DNA from: Lepisosteus oculatus
Taxonomy: Eukaryota; Chordata; Actinopteri; Semionotiformes; Lepisosteidae
DNA length: 64,000 bases
Direction: 5' to 3'
Assembly: GCF_040954835.1 (NCBI RefSeq)
Contig: NC_090711.1
Span: forward strand, 12,457,001-12,521,000
In this document: piece by piece, positions 1-13,700 of the stretch
Position numbering within the stretch: the stretch's first letter is position 1
Layout of the letters: every line of letters starts with the position of its first letter
The notes under the pieces: generated by a model
What the model saw: only the letters and a program-made list of their open reading frames with translations
Databases searched by the model: none
Told to the model about the DNA's origin: nothing
Made by a program: the position numbers and the translations under genes

Positions 1-3000
1 ATTTTCACCAAGGGTGCAACAGAGCACATTGCTGCAGCTGTGTCTTATTAGTTGTCTCTTTAAATGGGGTTAAACTCTCTCTTCATTCGGTTAAGAACGG
101 GCAGTCTCTTGGTTAGAGGACTGGATTGGGGTTAGTCAAAACAAACAGTGAAGAGAGTGCGGAACATTTAGTGCTCACAACTTGATAGGTTAAAATGGGT
201 CTCTCGGTTCAGATTAATATTATGGTTGCTGCTTAATTGACTTCAGAGCAAGACGGAGGACTCCAGAGCAGGGGTAAAATAACCAATGTGTCATTACACC
301 TGGCCACCAGTGCAAGGCAGTTGGTTAATCAGCCCCAAGACGTAAGCTTTGCCCACACTCAAGAAAAATACCCTAGTCATGGGGACTCATGCAGCACACA
401 GAGACAGAAGTAATTGGAAGAAACACAATTTGCACCACAGCACCCAGGAGAGGACTCGGACACCAGTGAGTTGGCAGGGAGAAGTAGAGGAAGGGTCCAG
501 CATTGTCTTCCTTCCCCCTGCCCGAAGCTGGACTTGGAGAAAAATGGGGTAGAAGGAGGCGCATAAGGGACAACATTGTTCAGGACCGCCAGCGCTGTGG
601 ACTAAGAAGGCAGAAGGAGGCACACCAGGGCACCAGCTGGATCTGGTTTTAGAGAATGGAGATGCTAGCCTGCTCCTTTTGAACATTTGGGTTTTGGTAA
701 CTGGGGTCCAAATAGTTCTTGTGTTGGTTTGTGAGATCCTTCCCTACATACATGAATAGGCTATCTCAGTGGCAGAAAATACAAAGTTGGTCACCTTCTT
801 TTGCCAGAACAAACCACGAATATTAGACTTACTGAAGACTGGATGTCCATGCAGTACAAACCTGTCCTTTGCTATCCTCATTACAATCTCAACTAAAAGC
901 AATCCTGCAGAAAGGGTAGAATGTGGTTTGGTTGCAAGGACTCTACCAGATATATGATGGTGAGGTAGTCAGCAAGTTTATAGTAACAGAACACATAAAA
1001 GTCACCACCACAGAGTGTTAAACCAAGCTCTCATTTTGAACTATGACAGAGTTCTGGTGAACAGTGTACAATAGTCATTATCTCAGTGTCAGCATTGGCA
1101 CTTGAAGGACCTCAGGTACACTTACATTAATCCGGTTTTGTATTCACTGCATATCCCATCATAAGTACTTTTCATTTTTCATTCCATTTTCCATTAAACT
1201 TGGTGTTATAATTACCTTCCATTTTTTAAACAGCTCCTGAAAAGGCCAGAAATTGTGCAGCAGAATCAGACCAGTACAAAGGAGGGCTGGAGAGAGTGCA
1301 GATAGTTTCTGAAACAATCTGACAAATGGAGGATGAATTGGATCTGTAAATTACAGCAGCACAGTCTTAACAATTTCAGTTACTTTCAGTGGGCTTTTCA
1401 TCTGTGTGCTTGAGACATCTTTTTTACACTAATGATGGGGGGGGGATGGGTGTCACAAAGTGACTAAAGTGGATGAAAGGCTGTGGCTTTGAGGAATTAA
1501 ATGATAATGATGTGGTCTAACTGTCTTGTGCTGATCTGTGTTGGTTTTGGGAGACCTGTTGCAGCTGGGAGAAGGGTCCTAGCAGGCTGGAAAATTGGCT
1601 ACTGCTCCTGCTTATCATGTTTACTATTATGATGTACAGTATGCAGCAAGTATGAAGCAAGGACTGTTCCTATCTGATTTCTGTTGCTAATCGGAGGAGC
1701 TAACTGCTTTGACTGATTTCCATAGTATTGGCAGTGGAGCCTTAAACCGTTGTCCCAGGTGCCAGTCAGCACAAACAAAATGTGGTGTGTACAGGCAGAT
1801 TTCAGTTTTACGTGTATTTTGGTATTTAACAATTTGGTCGCTCTCAGCAAGAGCAAAAGGTTCTAGTATACTGCCTTTACCTGATAAGAAAGACACAATG
1901 TGCAACACAGCATGATTAGTTTCTGCTTTAATTTGACAAATGGCTCGATTCAAAATCACATGACTCCCACAGGCATGTATTGACAGTTAATTCAAGAGAT
2001 ACAAAACTCCCTTTGGAAAAATCAACAAATATCATCAAGCTTTGAAGCTACCAACCTCAGATTCTTTTTTCAAAGATTGGTGGTTTAAATAGGATTTTGA
2101 CAGCTTTCTGGGAGATCATCTCCACAGGCAACATGAAGGTGTCAGACACTGTGGACCGCTACAGGTGCTTCTAAATCACAACTTCAGAAAAGTACGATTC
2201 AAACTTTGTCATCACAACAGCAGCTGCAGCAGTCCCAGCTGTTTCCATGGTTACAGAGGGAAATAATCCCTGCATGTAAGGAAAGCAACAGGTTTCATTT
2301 TCCAGTTAAAAAAAAAGCCCTCGATCCTTTGCGGACAGGATATATATAGTTTTTTTTGTGCTAACAAATGATGCATGAGTATGGAACATGAACGTGTACA
2401 TTGACACATTACCAGTATGAATCAAACATAAAATGTGTTTTAACATTCATAGCTCTTAAAGCGACAAAAATATATTTTGAAATTCCATGTAAGTTGCAGA
2501 GTGTTTTTTTTTCTACAGTCCGTGAAAGATATTGCTAATGTGGAGCTTATATTATATATAGCTGTTTAGATATATGTTGAGTTTCTAATTATGAGAATTT
2601 ATCTCTGAACATTCGGATCTTTTAATATTTAAGACTCTTACAACGACTTGGAGTCTTAATTAAACTTCTTTACCTACAAGGTTGTGCAAGTGTGAAACAA
2701 CTTCATGTCGCTGAAGCTCATACCCTGGCTTCTTCCAAGAAAAGGTTTGATCAGATCCTCCACTCAGTTAGCTGCTAATAACTAAACAGGCAAGACTGTT
2801 CGAATGGTCTCCTCTTTGTAACTTAACAATTGTGTTCTTAACAATTATAAAGCTGTGACATGTCCTGGTAAAAACGTATCAGAGTACAATGCCAGCTAAA
2901 AGGGGCTAAAACATTTTCTAACAGTTGCTAAAACATCTAGCAAATGCAAAGATGGATTGGATCAGTAAATTACAACAGTCTAACAATAGTATTAAAATGC

Positions 3001-3073
3001 AGAGAAATTAAGCTAAAAGTATTTAGAATCAGAAGAAGGCATACAGTATTACACGCTGAAATGCAAAAACACA
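1..3073. other. intergenic, no gene seen
   Basis: No open frame here resembles a protein I recognise and no splice-joined exon set was found. There is a short G-run near 1438-1446. A stretch near 1331-1370 and another near 2950-2990 share a loosely similar wording (gatggattggatc...taaattacaacag type), which may be remnants of one old repeat. Otherwise I see only AT-rich unique-looking sequence. Confidence 0.5.
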
Positions 3074-3140
3074 TGGTGGCAGAGGCAAGGCACGCCCTGG
3101 ACAGGATGACAGTCCATCACAGGGCACATACACAATTTAG
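3074..3140 (-). repeat. fragment of dispersed fish SINE-like repeat
   Basis: The wording (gcaaggcacgccctggacag, then a tccatcacagggcac block) matches, in reverse, the middle of the larger fish repeat seen at 22024-22335. Only about 65 bases survive. Confidence 0.5.
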
Positions 3141-3196
3141 AGATACTATACAAATTAACCTAATTAAGTTAAGCTTTGGAGGAAGGTGGAGTAACA

Positions 3197-3450
3197 TCAC
3201 TTTATTAGCCCAATACAATTTCTTGCATTAGGAATTCATCTTTTCCCATACCCCAGCTTGCTCTCCATGAGACACATGGGAAGCCTGGGATCAGAGTGCA
3301 GGGTCCTCCATTGTACAGCACTCCTGGAACAGCTGGGGTTAAGGGCCTTGCTCAGGGGCCCAGCGGAGTAGGATTGCTCTGCCGGCTGGGGGATTTGAAC
3401 CGGCAACTTTCCAGCCACAGGCACAGATCCTTAGCCACAGAGCCCCTGCT
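3197..3450 (-). repeat. tRNA-headed SINE, copy 1 of 3
   Basis: Read on the minus strand it begins with a tRNA-like head: an A-box-like tggctaaggatctg and a perfect B box ggttcaaatcc. It runs through a block containing gagcaaggcccttaacccc and ends in aataaagtga. The same sequence recurs at 32119-32375 and, cut short, at 47347-47516. It is therefore a dispersed RNA polymerase III-derived element rather than a gene. This copy keeps head and tail. Confidence 0.75.
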
Positions 3451-6385
3451 CCATACCATGCAGACTCCAACCCACATCTGCACTTGGTGAAGTGTCCAGC
3501 TGTGAGGCAGCAACGCTAATTACCATGCCTCCCTCAAGACACATATCATTCACCTACTGTAATTTGCCCCCTTCACCAGGTGGTACAAAAATCACCCTAC
3601 AGCTTGGAATTTCAGGATTTACCCCAGCATGATGCACATGTTTCAAAACACCAATATGTCTCCAGTTGTAATGGTACAAGCTAGCCTTTGCACAGTGACG
3701 AAAGATAAAAATTAATATCATAATTTAGATTATAAAAGATACGACACAAATGCAAATAATAACAACAGCAATTCTTATTATATCCCATGATTCATAGTGA
3801 TTTATACTGTACAAGTGCTTAAAAATACAGAAAAACACTGAAAAGTCTTTTGTACAGGATACATAAAAGATAAATTCAAGCCCCTACCAGAACCACAGCC
3901 CATTGGGCCAGAGCTTAGTAGAATACATATAAATATAATTCAAGGTTTATTTAATATATTTAACTTAAATTTCATATATTTTTAACTTCATATTTGGCGT
4001 ACCATCCTGTACCATACTATCTAGTCTGCTCAAGCCTCTGTCTCTGGTATGGATTTTAATTTTTTATCTATATACTTACAAAGTCATAAATATTGTAATC
4101 ATAGGAATAATTTCTGTCAAATCAGTCCTCCTGATAATTCTGTGTAGACTCAGATAGAGCCTTACTCTGGTTTAGCCTGGTTGTCTGTTGCAAATCAGGG
4201 GCTCCTGACCTGGTTGCAGAAGGAAAAGAAACTTTAAAGGTTTGAGAAAAGGTTTAGGTTTGAGAGAACCCTGTGAATCTCCACCAAAGACAAAGATGAG
4301 CTGGGTGTAACTTATCTCAGCAAAAATCTCTGGTGACAGGGATATATACAAACATTTTTAGACTAGAAGATTATTTTTGATTTTCAATACTGAAAGACAC
4401 AGACCCAAGACAAACATGACAATTTCAGCATCAGACATAACAAAATAATTACAAACCCAACACAAGTTATTTCATTTTGAAATTTTGACAAAGCTGTAGT
4501 CAGATACTATGAGCTGGACTTAATGCAATGTACACACCCCTGCTGGAGCCACAACCCATTTGTGACTGTTTTGAATGATCTTAGCATCAATACATATACT
4601 GTAGCTACAGCTCCTTAATAACAATTTGTACAGAAATTAAGTTTCTGTAGACATTATCTTTTAATGCCAAATTATATTCTCATGAAGTATAATAAACGTC
4701 CTAACAGAAATGGAGTAACCTATATCAGGGATTTAAAAATAGCAAATAATTTCTCCTTCTGCAAGAACATGAGTCAAAAAGACCTGTAAAATACAAGTAT
4801 TACTTATTCAGGTAAAATACAGTATTATTTTGTCCAGCACAATATCAAAGGGGGTTTCAGGGGAGTATTCAGCAAATTCTGAAGAAGCAAAATCAAACAT
4901 TTTAAAGCACTTGTCACATTTCAGCTGGCTCATACAAAAAAGAATATAGAGGACAGTATAGTCATGTCTTATTGTGTAGTTTCAAGTTGTAAATGGAAAC
5001 TGTTATGTGTAAATCATCACGGTTGGGGTTCTGGTTATTATTATTATTTGAAAGCAACTCTAAAGGTTTTCCAACATCCGTGTGTCAGGATAGTATTTTA
5101 AGCTGATATCTGTGAATAGTGACTTTAATGATTGTCCAAATTAGCTAATGAAATATTGATAGTTTTTACCAGATTCACTTTTTTAAGTCTTTCTCTCCAG
5201 AAAAAGCAAAAGATAGATCAGTATATAAAGTATTTCATAGCTTTCTGAGTGTTTTAAGAAGCTGTTCACTGTTCAGGTCTGGCACACAACAGATGCTTCA
5301 CATCAAGAGTCACTTGTCATTGTCTTGAGTTTAATTAGTTAATTAGATCAATAAAACATAATTTCCCAGAACATCTCTCTCTTCAGTTGATGTTGCTTGG
5401 AGTTCAGAAGAGCTTATTTCCACCCCCATTTGATGTCAGAAAATACAGACATTTGTTTTTTTTCACAGTGGCAAAGGGGTCTGAAAATCAGTCAATAGCT
5501 TTATCTTCTTGGTTTTCAGTCTAATTAGTGCACATGTATTTCCAGAAAGTCAAAGAAAAAGCCACAAAGATTTTTCAAGGCATCATCTTTAAGAGGAACT
5601 TTAAATGTGACAGTTCTAAATTCTCTTTTCTGCTTAAATAATGGCAGTTTATTGTGTCTATAGTTTCCCTGTAGTATTTCTTCTTTCTCTCTTTAGAAAG
5701 AAATATATTTGTCACTGGGAATGTTGCAGACAGTGAGTTAAATCCTTTAGTAAGCATTTTCTACTAAGATTTACTTGGACAATAATAAATGAAAAAAATC
5801 TTTAACGCTTTATTAATTTATTGGAGGCATTGATACAGCCGTAAGAATAAAATCTTGAATGTATCAGGCTTTGACGCATCACCATTCATTATATGATGAA
5901 GCATTAAAAAGGCTTTTGTAAATCTGTATAAGTGAAATTTCTGCCAGCAATCTCAATACATAAATTGTTAACAGACAGAAAAATGTTATTAATATACGTC
6001 TTCGTTTTCATAATCTATATTTTCTGTTTTTTTCAGCCCATTTATTAAAGCAGTGCTGAATTTGCCTTGAAATTTAAAAATCACGTTCCATTTAATTTAC
6101 ATTTTTAAGTGCATCTAACTCCTATATCCACATAGAAAAATAGGTTGTTGTATAAAAATAGGCTTTTCTTAGATAAGAAAAATGAAGAATTCTTTCATTT
6201 TTCTCTTCTAATAGTTTATTTACTGTCAGTTTGTTTCCTACCTTTATCTACTGTTCTCTTCCTTAGTGGTCAAAGTGCTGCAAGACCCTACTTTACGGGT
6301 TAATCATGGGCTAAAAATGAAAAGGACTTAAAGCAACAGCTCTGCACAGGGGAGCCAACAAACAAATCGAATGAGGCAGAATCTT
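3451..6385. other. intergenic, 3' side of mc3r
   Basis: AT-rich sequence without a recognisable gene. It lies downstream of mc3r, so part of it near 6300-6385 is probably that gene's 3' untranslated region. A short ATT run is present near 5035. I see no other structure. Confidence 0.5.
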
Positions 6386-7381
6386 TTATTTGCACCGGAA
6401 GCTAAAGCTCATTCCGTAGCAACATATGATCTCTTTGAAAGTCTTGCGCATTTCCAAGCTGCGAAAGGCATAGATGATGGGGTCGATGACCGAGTTGCAC
6501 ATGATCAGGACTAAGTAGGTAGTGAAGTGAGACATGTAGCAGAGGCAGTACGGGTTCTTCGGGCAGGTGATTATCAGGATAAGGTGGAGGAAGAAGGGAG
6601 CCTGACAGCAGATGAACACCCCCAGGAGGATGGTGATGGTGACGGCTCCCTTCATGCAGGTCCGCTGCTGGACGATGCCCTCGGCCGGCAGCGCCGCGAT
6701 CCGCTTGATGTGCAGGCGGGCCAAGAGGAACATGTGCAGGTAGAGGGTGGCCATGAGGACCAGCATGGTGAAGAACATGGTGATCAAGCATATGATCACG
6801 GTCTTGCTCTCAGAGTAGACGATGAAGATGATGCCGCAGATGATGCAAGCCAGCCAGATCACCCCGATGGCGAGGAGGGCTTTCCTGACTGTCATGATGC
6901 TGTGGTAGCGCAGGGCATAGAAGATGGTGATGTAGCGGTCGATGGCGATGACCAGCAGGTTGCAGATGGATGCCACCAGGGAGATGCAGATCATGGAGTC
7001 AAAGACGTTGTCCATGATCTGGATGAAGCGGTCTTTGACGACCAGGTAGCGGTTGTTGAGGATGGCGATGACAATAGTCTCCAGCGAGTTGGACACACTC
7101 ACCAGCATGTCGGCAGCGGCCAGGCTGCAGAGGAAGAAGTACATGGGGGAGTGTAGGTTCTTGTTCTTGATGACGGCCAGGATGACGAGAATGTTCTCCA
7201 GCATGCTGATGATTCCCAGGGTCAGAAAGACTTCTGCCTTGATGAGAACCTGCTCACAAAAGCCAGGTGTGCTCCGGTTTCCCAGCGCCCCAGTCTCATT
7301 GATGTCACCTGTGCTGTTGAAGAATGGCTCGGGCAGCAGCAGTGCTTGGTGTGTGCTGTTCATGGCGGAGTTGTGAGGCAT
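6386..7381 (-). CDS. mc3r: melanocortin-3 receptor
   Basis: Class A GPCR for alpha/gamma-MSH and ACTH, coupled to Gs and cAMP, acting in energy balance. It is a single-exon frame of 331 codons with seven membrane segments. Assignment to MC3R rather than MC4R or MC5R rests on the TM2-TM4 wording ([20 protein letters not shown], then [12 protein letters not shown]). The DRY motif is at residues 148-150, the acidic ligand pocket at E101, D124 and D128, NSVIDPIIY in TM7, and a palmitoylable CC at the tail. Sequons NST, NET and NRS lie in the N-terminus. Two starts are possible: residue 1, or residue 7 (position 7363), which has the better context and gives 325 residues, close to human 323. TM6 reads CQAPFF where the family has CWAPFF: Gln260, codon at 6602-6604. 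The stop overlaps an AATAAA hexamer. Confidence 0.95.
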   Translation of the reverse strand: MPHNSAMNSTHQALLLPEPFFNSTGDINETGALGNRSTPGFCEQVLIKAEVFLTLGIISMLENILVILAVIKNKNLHSPMYFFLCSLAAADMLVSVSNSLETIVIAILNNRYLVVKDRFIQIMDNVFDSMICISLVASICNLLVIAIDRYITIFYALRYHSIMTVRKALLAIGVIWLACIICGIIFIVYSESKTVIICLITMFFTMLVLMATLYLHMFLLARLHIKRIAALPAEGIVQQRTCMKGAVTITILLGVFICCQAPFFLHLILIITCPKNPYCLCYMSHFTTYLVLIMCNSVIDPIIYAFRSLEMRKTFKEIICCYGMSFSFRCK

Positions 7382-10300
7382 CTGTCCTCCAGCCCAGCTG
7401 GCTCCCCTAACCCAAGAGAGACTTCCTCCAACCCTTTAAACCGAACCAGAAAGAGCCTCCTGACTCTGAAGCTCTTTATGCAAACCCATCTCCTCCTGGT
7501 TTAAAGATCCAGAGCCGAAGTTTTTTTTTCCCCTCTAGCTGTGGCTTGAAGCAACGATCCGATCTGTTTCAAGTCTGAAACCTTTGCAAAGGATGGAGAC
7601 ACATGCTCTGAAACAGTCTGAAAGTGTGGGCAGCTCCTCCTTCCAGCATCAGCATGTGTTTCACTGAAGGAGTTTGTTTCATTGGCAGGCAGAGCCCTGC
7701 ACAGCGCTCGGCAGCTGTGTGATGTGCAGACTGGTTGTCCTCGGGCTGTGTGAATACTGGAACAGGGATTTAGTGCCCTCTTCAGTCACCTCAGCCCTCC
7801 TCATAATATGATGCAAAATGCTGACTGACTTCAGAGGCTAAGTTGATTTGCCTTGTGTATAAGAAGATTATTACAAATATTCTTATCACTTCTACTGCTT
7901 ATAATTATACAACTGTAACGGTTATAATCCTAGCAGTTCTGACACCATGCTTACATTGTTAAAACTGGTATTTCATTGTCTCTATGAAATAGCATTATCG
8001 GGACTTTTGAGTCATTTTTATTTTTTTTAGATCAACACTTTCTCCAAATGAATGAAAGAATCTGTACAGAAAACTCTGTAATTCCCAGGGATTTGAGGTT
8101 TAAAGTTAGTGACAGCTAACAGGAATACAAATGGCAAAAGATTAGAATGTCAAATTTAGATGCATTAAAGTTATTGGTAAGGTTGGCTTTGCCTAGTATA
8201 GGTCAAGCCATGAGAAGAAGATTATGAGGCATTGTCTCATGTACTGTAGCAAGTGTTTTTTCAGGACTGCGGAAGTGTATGAAGACACACTGGTTTGAGA
8301 TACTAAATATTGCAATGCAGTATTTCTTTAAGTATAACTACAATGTCTTTATATTGCTCTATCAATTATGGTTAGTTTTGCTATATATATGCATGTATAC
8401 ATAAATGCATTTATACAGTTAATATAGCGCATGCACCTGAAAAAAGAACATTGTACTGCATATTAGTAAATCGTGGCAATTACATTAATGAGTTATACTC
8501 ATTTCGGTCCTGTGCTACTGTGAAAGCAGCAAAATGTTGCCCTTTACACAAACCCCTGTGGCCAGTGTTTGCTTTCAGAGCTCAAACAGACTTAGAAACT
8601 TGGGATCAGATTTAAAAGTTAGCACCACTCTTTAAAGTGCTTGCTCCTCAGTGATATCACTTGGCTTGAGTGGGGAATATAGGGCAGGATGTGGAACATT
8701 AACAACTGGTAGAACAACTGGGGAAGAGATGGAAAAAAAAAACACTGAGGTTTTGTAGTTGCATAACCTGCAGTTATGCAGGCAACTGACTCAATAAGGT
8801 CAGCATTAACATCTTCAGATTAAAAACAAGTTCTCAAGCTGTAAATTGTAATTGTGGCTTTCATATATGCCTGTCTAGAGAGAATTATTTCAATAGGTCA
8901 TAACCAAAAAAATAATCTTATCTCTTCCCTAAAATCCAACATATATGTTATGTATATACAGCTCCATTAAATTTGGAATTAGTCTCCATTATTGAAATTG
9001 CTTTTGTTTTGTTTGGGGGAGGAGCAGGGAGCCTGAAAACAATATTGTATTTTTTTTATTTGGATGGATAATAGCTTTACTACAGTATATGCTTGTTACT
9101 TCTCTGAATCTCCTTAGAGAAATGGAAATACATTTACCTAATACAGTAGTACTATGCCACTTGTAGCCTGCTTGGAACAGAAAAGACTCTCTTATATGAG
9201 AGCGCTTGTCTGTCTGTATCACAGTTTTTTTTGCAACTCCACTTTCATCTCTGCGAGTCTGCTCCATAATTAAGATCCAACATCCCTGAGACAACTTGCT
9301 CCAGACATACACGACTCTTTGAGTAAATACATTTCTTTAGTCTGCCGAAAATATACAGCCTCTCTAATGGATTTATGACGATGGAAGCATTTAAATAATA
9401 AAAAATGCAAAGGAAGAGAGATCTAAGATGCAGGGCATGTCAGTGAAAAAAAACTTCAATAAATAAAACATGTACTTACAATAGAAGACTAGGATAAATA
9501 CTGAGCCTCAGAATTTGTATGCTGGTATTGTATGCTTTTTGAAAGAGAAGGGGACAGAGAGAGAGCAAGACAGGCAGAGGCAGAAACAGATGAAGAACCA
9601 TTATTTTTAGAATCAATCTGAACAAAATTGTACTTTTCCTCCATGAACAGCATAACAGCTCTGAACCACTTTGGCAATGTAGAGGACCAAGACAGAGATT
9701 CAAAAAGAATGTATTTCCCTTCTTTTTAATTTCTTTTGTCATTGAAGCTTATTGTAATATATGAGCTAATCACATCTGCTGTGTTAAGTCAACTGTACAC
9801 ACATAATCCTGTGGCTGCACAGTCCCCCAAACTAATTCTGACTTCTGCATTGATTTTATTTAATTTAAAGTTCTTCTTTAAGCTGTAATATAATCAACAA
9901 CATTTCTTCTTTTACAACACAGTCACTTTTTTAAAGAACATCATTTCTATCATATACTTATACTCCCGCACTGCCATATTTGTTATATTAAAATAGGTGA
10001 AAATGTGTATGAACTTGTGTTATATCCAGGCTACAAGAAAAATGAAATTCATAAAATGGTGAAAATATGCTAGCAATGTGTATGTGGGTGGAGAGGGAAT
10101 CCTAATTAGAAGAGGAATAATTTTAGGGGGTATCATTGGAGAACCAAGCTGAATGAGCTAGTTTAAGCTGGCAGGGAACTATATCTTTAATTATTCAAAT
10201 AAATTATGCACTGGATCCACATGAGATGGAACGTATCAGTAAATGTGAGACAAACTGAAACAATAAAGAAATAATTAAGAGGAGTCCATCTTGACGAGAG

Positions 10301-10387
10301 AAACCTCCGTTATGAAGACAGACAATCCTACAGAAATGAAAAAAATGAAATCTTGCTTTAGTTTACACTGGGTGTAATAGTTATCTA
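7382..10387. other. intergenic, 5' side of mc3r
   Basis: The first few hundred bases (about 7382-7800) are GC-richer and presumably hold the mc3r 5' untranslated region and promoter. I could not place a TATA box or start site. The rest is AT-rich with no gene or repeat that I recognise. Confidence 0.45.
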
Positions 10388-10726
10388 CCTATCCAATTTA
10401 TAACCACTCTATCTAATACAGGATCACAGGGGAGCCAGAGCCTATACCTGCAAGCAACAGGAACAAATCAGGACACCCCCTGAATGGGACACCAGTGCAA
10501 TGCAGGGCACAGACACACACTAACTAGGGCCATTTGTTCTCAGAAGCCAACTTAGATACTAGTGTATCTTTGGACTCTGGGGGGAAACTCTAGCAGGTGG
10601 AGGAAACCCACACAAACATGGGGACAATGTACAAACCCTATGCAGATAGCAACCAGGTCAAGAAATGAACACATATCATTAGGGCTGCAAGGCAACAATG
10701 TTAATGACTGCAGCACTGTGCCACCT
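10388..10726 (-). repeat. degraded fish SINE-like repeat
   Basis: In reverse it follows the same order of blocks as the 22024-22335 copy: a head like 'gtggcacagtgctgcag', a block on first-line indentation of 'tttgtgtgggtttcctcc' type, 'tgccctgcattgcactgg', and a tail like 'ggctctggctcccctgtgat'. It is heavily diverged, so an old insertion. Confidence 0.65.
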
Positions 10727-13700
10727 TATATAATAGTTCGATATTTGTTATCTAATGTCACACTGGGAATATCATTATCTAACTTGTATAGCATCTATTG
10801 TGGCAGCTGGCAACTGTAGATTCTAGTTTGAGTCAAAAGTGTGTGTTTTGTACATTTAGCTTAGTGACATTTTTGAGGACCTCAAGTCTAACCTCATGAG
10901 CATTTCGGTATTTATAGAGGATGCTGGTACAGCCTGAAGGTCAGATGAGATAGGAGGACATAGCAGGGAAATAACAGCTAAAAGTGACAGAGGAAAGACA
11001 GCAAAGTCATCTGGACGCTCAAACACAAAATGCAAAGTTTGTTTGCTGAGAATTGTTTACATCAGCGCTAACTCGGCATGAAAGAGAGCTCTTTGGAGAT
11101 GCTTCTGGTGACATGTGTGGCTACCAAACTAGCCATAGGGTCCACTGTAGAGGACAAAGTGGTCAATGTTACCAGGAATACTGTGAGACGTAGTGAAAAG
11201 ATGTCAGGATGACTAGTGGCGAAATATAGGAAAACAAAGTAACAGGATGGGACATGTCACCAATATCATAGCCAACATAGATGAATTGGTGAAGAACACA
11301 ATCCCCGCCATTTTTGACATAGGCCACATTTTTTAAGCTCAATTTACAACATTTTAAGCTATATTATGGCTGTATTGCAGTGCCAATTCACTAAACACTT
11401 CACCTGGAGCTCAGTGTCCCCCAAAAACTGCCTCTGAACACCGAACTTGTTCCTGTTCCTGCTTGGTCAGTGATATATTTGGGGAATGATATATTTATGG
11501 ACTTTTCATATGACTTCCCCTGTATTCCATGAATTAAACAGGACTAGTCACTTATTCTAAAATGTTACCTAAAGATGAAGCACAAGCCCTGTTAATTTAG
11601 ATTTGAAGGCTGAGGATTACACTTGGGGAAAATGTTAGCGTTAGAATGAAAACCCCTCAGGATGAGTCTTGGATACCTGTGGTGTAGATTTTGCAAGCTT
11701 TTGCAACTGTTATAAACAGTGTAATAAGCATTAGACATCCTCCTGCAGTGTGTTGATACAGTATACAATAATTTCTTTCAGCTGTAGTTGAACTTATTTA
11801 TGACAGGATAAACAAACTTTGCACAAGGACATTGCTATTGTTAATCCAATAACAGGGTTTGTTATATTGAATTATATGAAGTGGAACTCAACAGAGGCCT
11901 GTTTTTGTAAAGAGTGGTCAGATGTCCTTATGAAATCCACATTATTTTTCCTGAACTTTCCCTCTGTCATGCTGTTTGTCTGGGTGAACGCTGGAGCTCC
12001 TGAAAATAAATGTGGTATCCAACTTAGCTGTCAGGACATGTTACCATTTCTAGAGCAATGATCGCTCTCTACAGCCTCCAGGTAGCTCTCCTGCATCCAC
12101 AGCAGCACAGCCCATGGAAAATTAGAAAGCTCAATCCCAGACTTAAATATAGATTCTATTTGTGTGACGAATGCCAATTTTTCTCTTTCTGCCACCCATT
12201 AAATGAGCCTTACTGGCTGTATCCACTTTACCTAAAATATAGCTCATGGTTTTTTTTTTACAGTCAATTATTTTTTTCCAATTAGATTGAACAGGGAAAA
12301 CTGCATTGTGACTGTGTGGTAGCACTGTTATGCTGTAGTCTTACAAACTCCTCTCAGTGCTCTGAAAGCTTCTGTGGCCACTGATCACGGAAAAAGAAAT
12401 AATTTGAGAAATAAAAAGCACCCTGAATGGAGGAGAAAAATATGTTTCTTTTATTTTGCTTTAAAGTATTTCTGAAATAAAGCACAAAAAAATCTGCTCA
12501 GTTGTCCAGAAGTATTATTATTATTGAGGACAGATAACATCTTAAAATTCCTGATGTCATTACAATCTGAACCATTTTCTGTATATTTCTGTTTGCACAG
12601 TTTGTGTTTTGCAATATGATACTGCACAAAACAATGCAGTATTGTGAGATTTTAACATTTCCAAAGCTGTATTAAGAATGTCGTAAAATATGCTAAGTAG
12701 ATTCAGATGGGATTATTTATGTCAAACTAACAAGTGGTATTAAAAAAAGAAACAATAATGTAAAAAGGCCAGATAACAAAAAAAGGTAGAGTTTACGTAT
12801 ATTAACCAGTGGCTGAAATGTCTTGCATTTTATTCCAAATGGAAGGAATAATGATAATTGAAAAGGATGTTAAACTAATTCAATTGTCCCATTGTGAGCG
12901 AGACAATTTAGCACAGTCTGTTCTCATCAAAAAATTACAAGAAACCTGCTCCATCGGTAGTCACAGCAGTTACACCAGCACAGATAATCCCCAAAACTCT
13001 CATTGCTAATGTTCTGATCGATAGTAATTTTTTAAATAACATTATCCACTGCCACAGACAAATCTTTTCACCTAGTCTATAAACTGGCTGTTGTTCCCTC
13101 TCTCTTTTACAGAGAAATTCATTTTGTCTGGCTTGCGTTCTTATTTAGAGTCACACTGGGGAGGTTGTTGGATTACTTTGGAGGTTGCAAGCTTACATGG
13201 AGGAAAGGATTATTCGGGTTACAAAAGATACACTTTACAGTAACATTTTCAGATCAAAAGAAGACATTCAGCATATCTATCTTTTTTCTTTACTAGTAGC
13301 TAACTTCTCAGATGATCTCATCCAGCCATTTCTCAAAAGAAGCCAGTTTTGCTCATATACAGTAGCTGAGAAGCTTGTTTTCATGTCCCACAACACCTTG
13401 TGTAAAGACATGGCTCATGTTCCCAGTTTTTACTGGCCTGCTTTTTGCAATCATACGTAATATTAAATGTAACCTAATCTATTTAACTCCCTTTTATAGA
13501 CATATTGCCCCCTGAATATTCAGAAGGCATGGAAGTTATGGTCTAAAAGAAATGTTGCCATCTTCTGATGCAAAACCAAAAGGAAGTTTGAAGTTTCTGC
13601 TGAATTTGAGAAGAAAGCCACCCTTTTGATTCGAACTGACTAAAATCATTTCCACACGCTGTTTCACAGACGTAGGGCTGACACCTGTTTTACCATTTAA

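Noticed and set aside
6527-7156. 209-codon open frame on the plus strand
   Set aside because: It is the reverse shadow of mc3r; its Asp/Glu-rich, repetitive content comes from GC-rich codons of the receptor.
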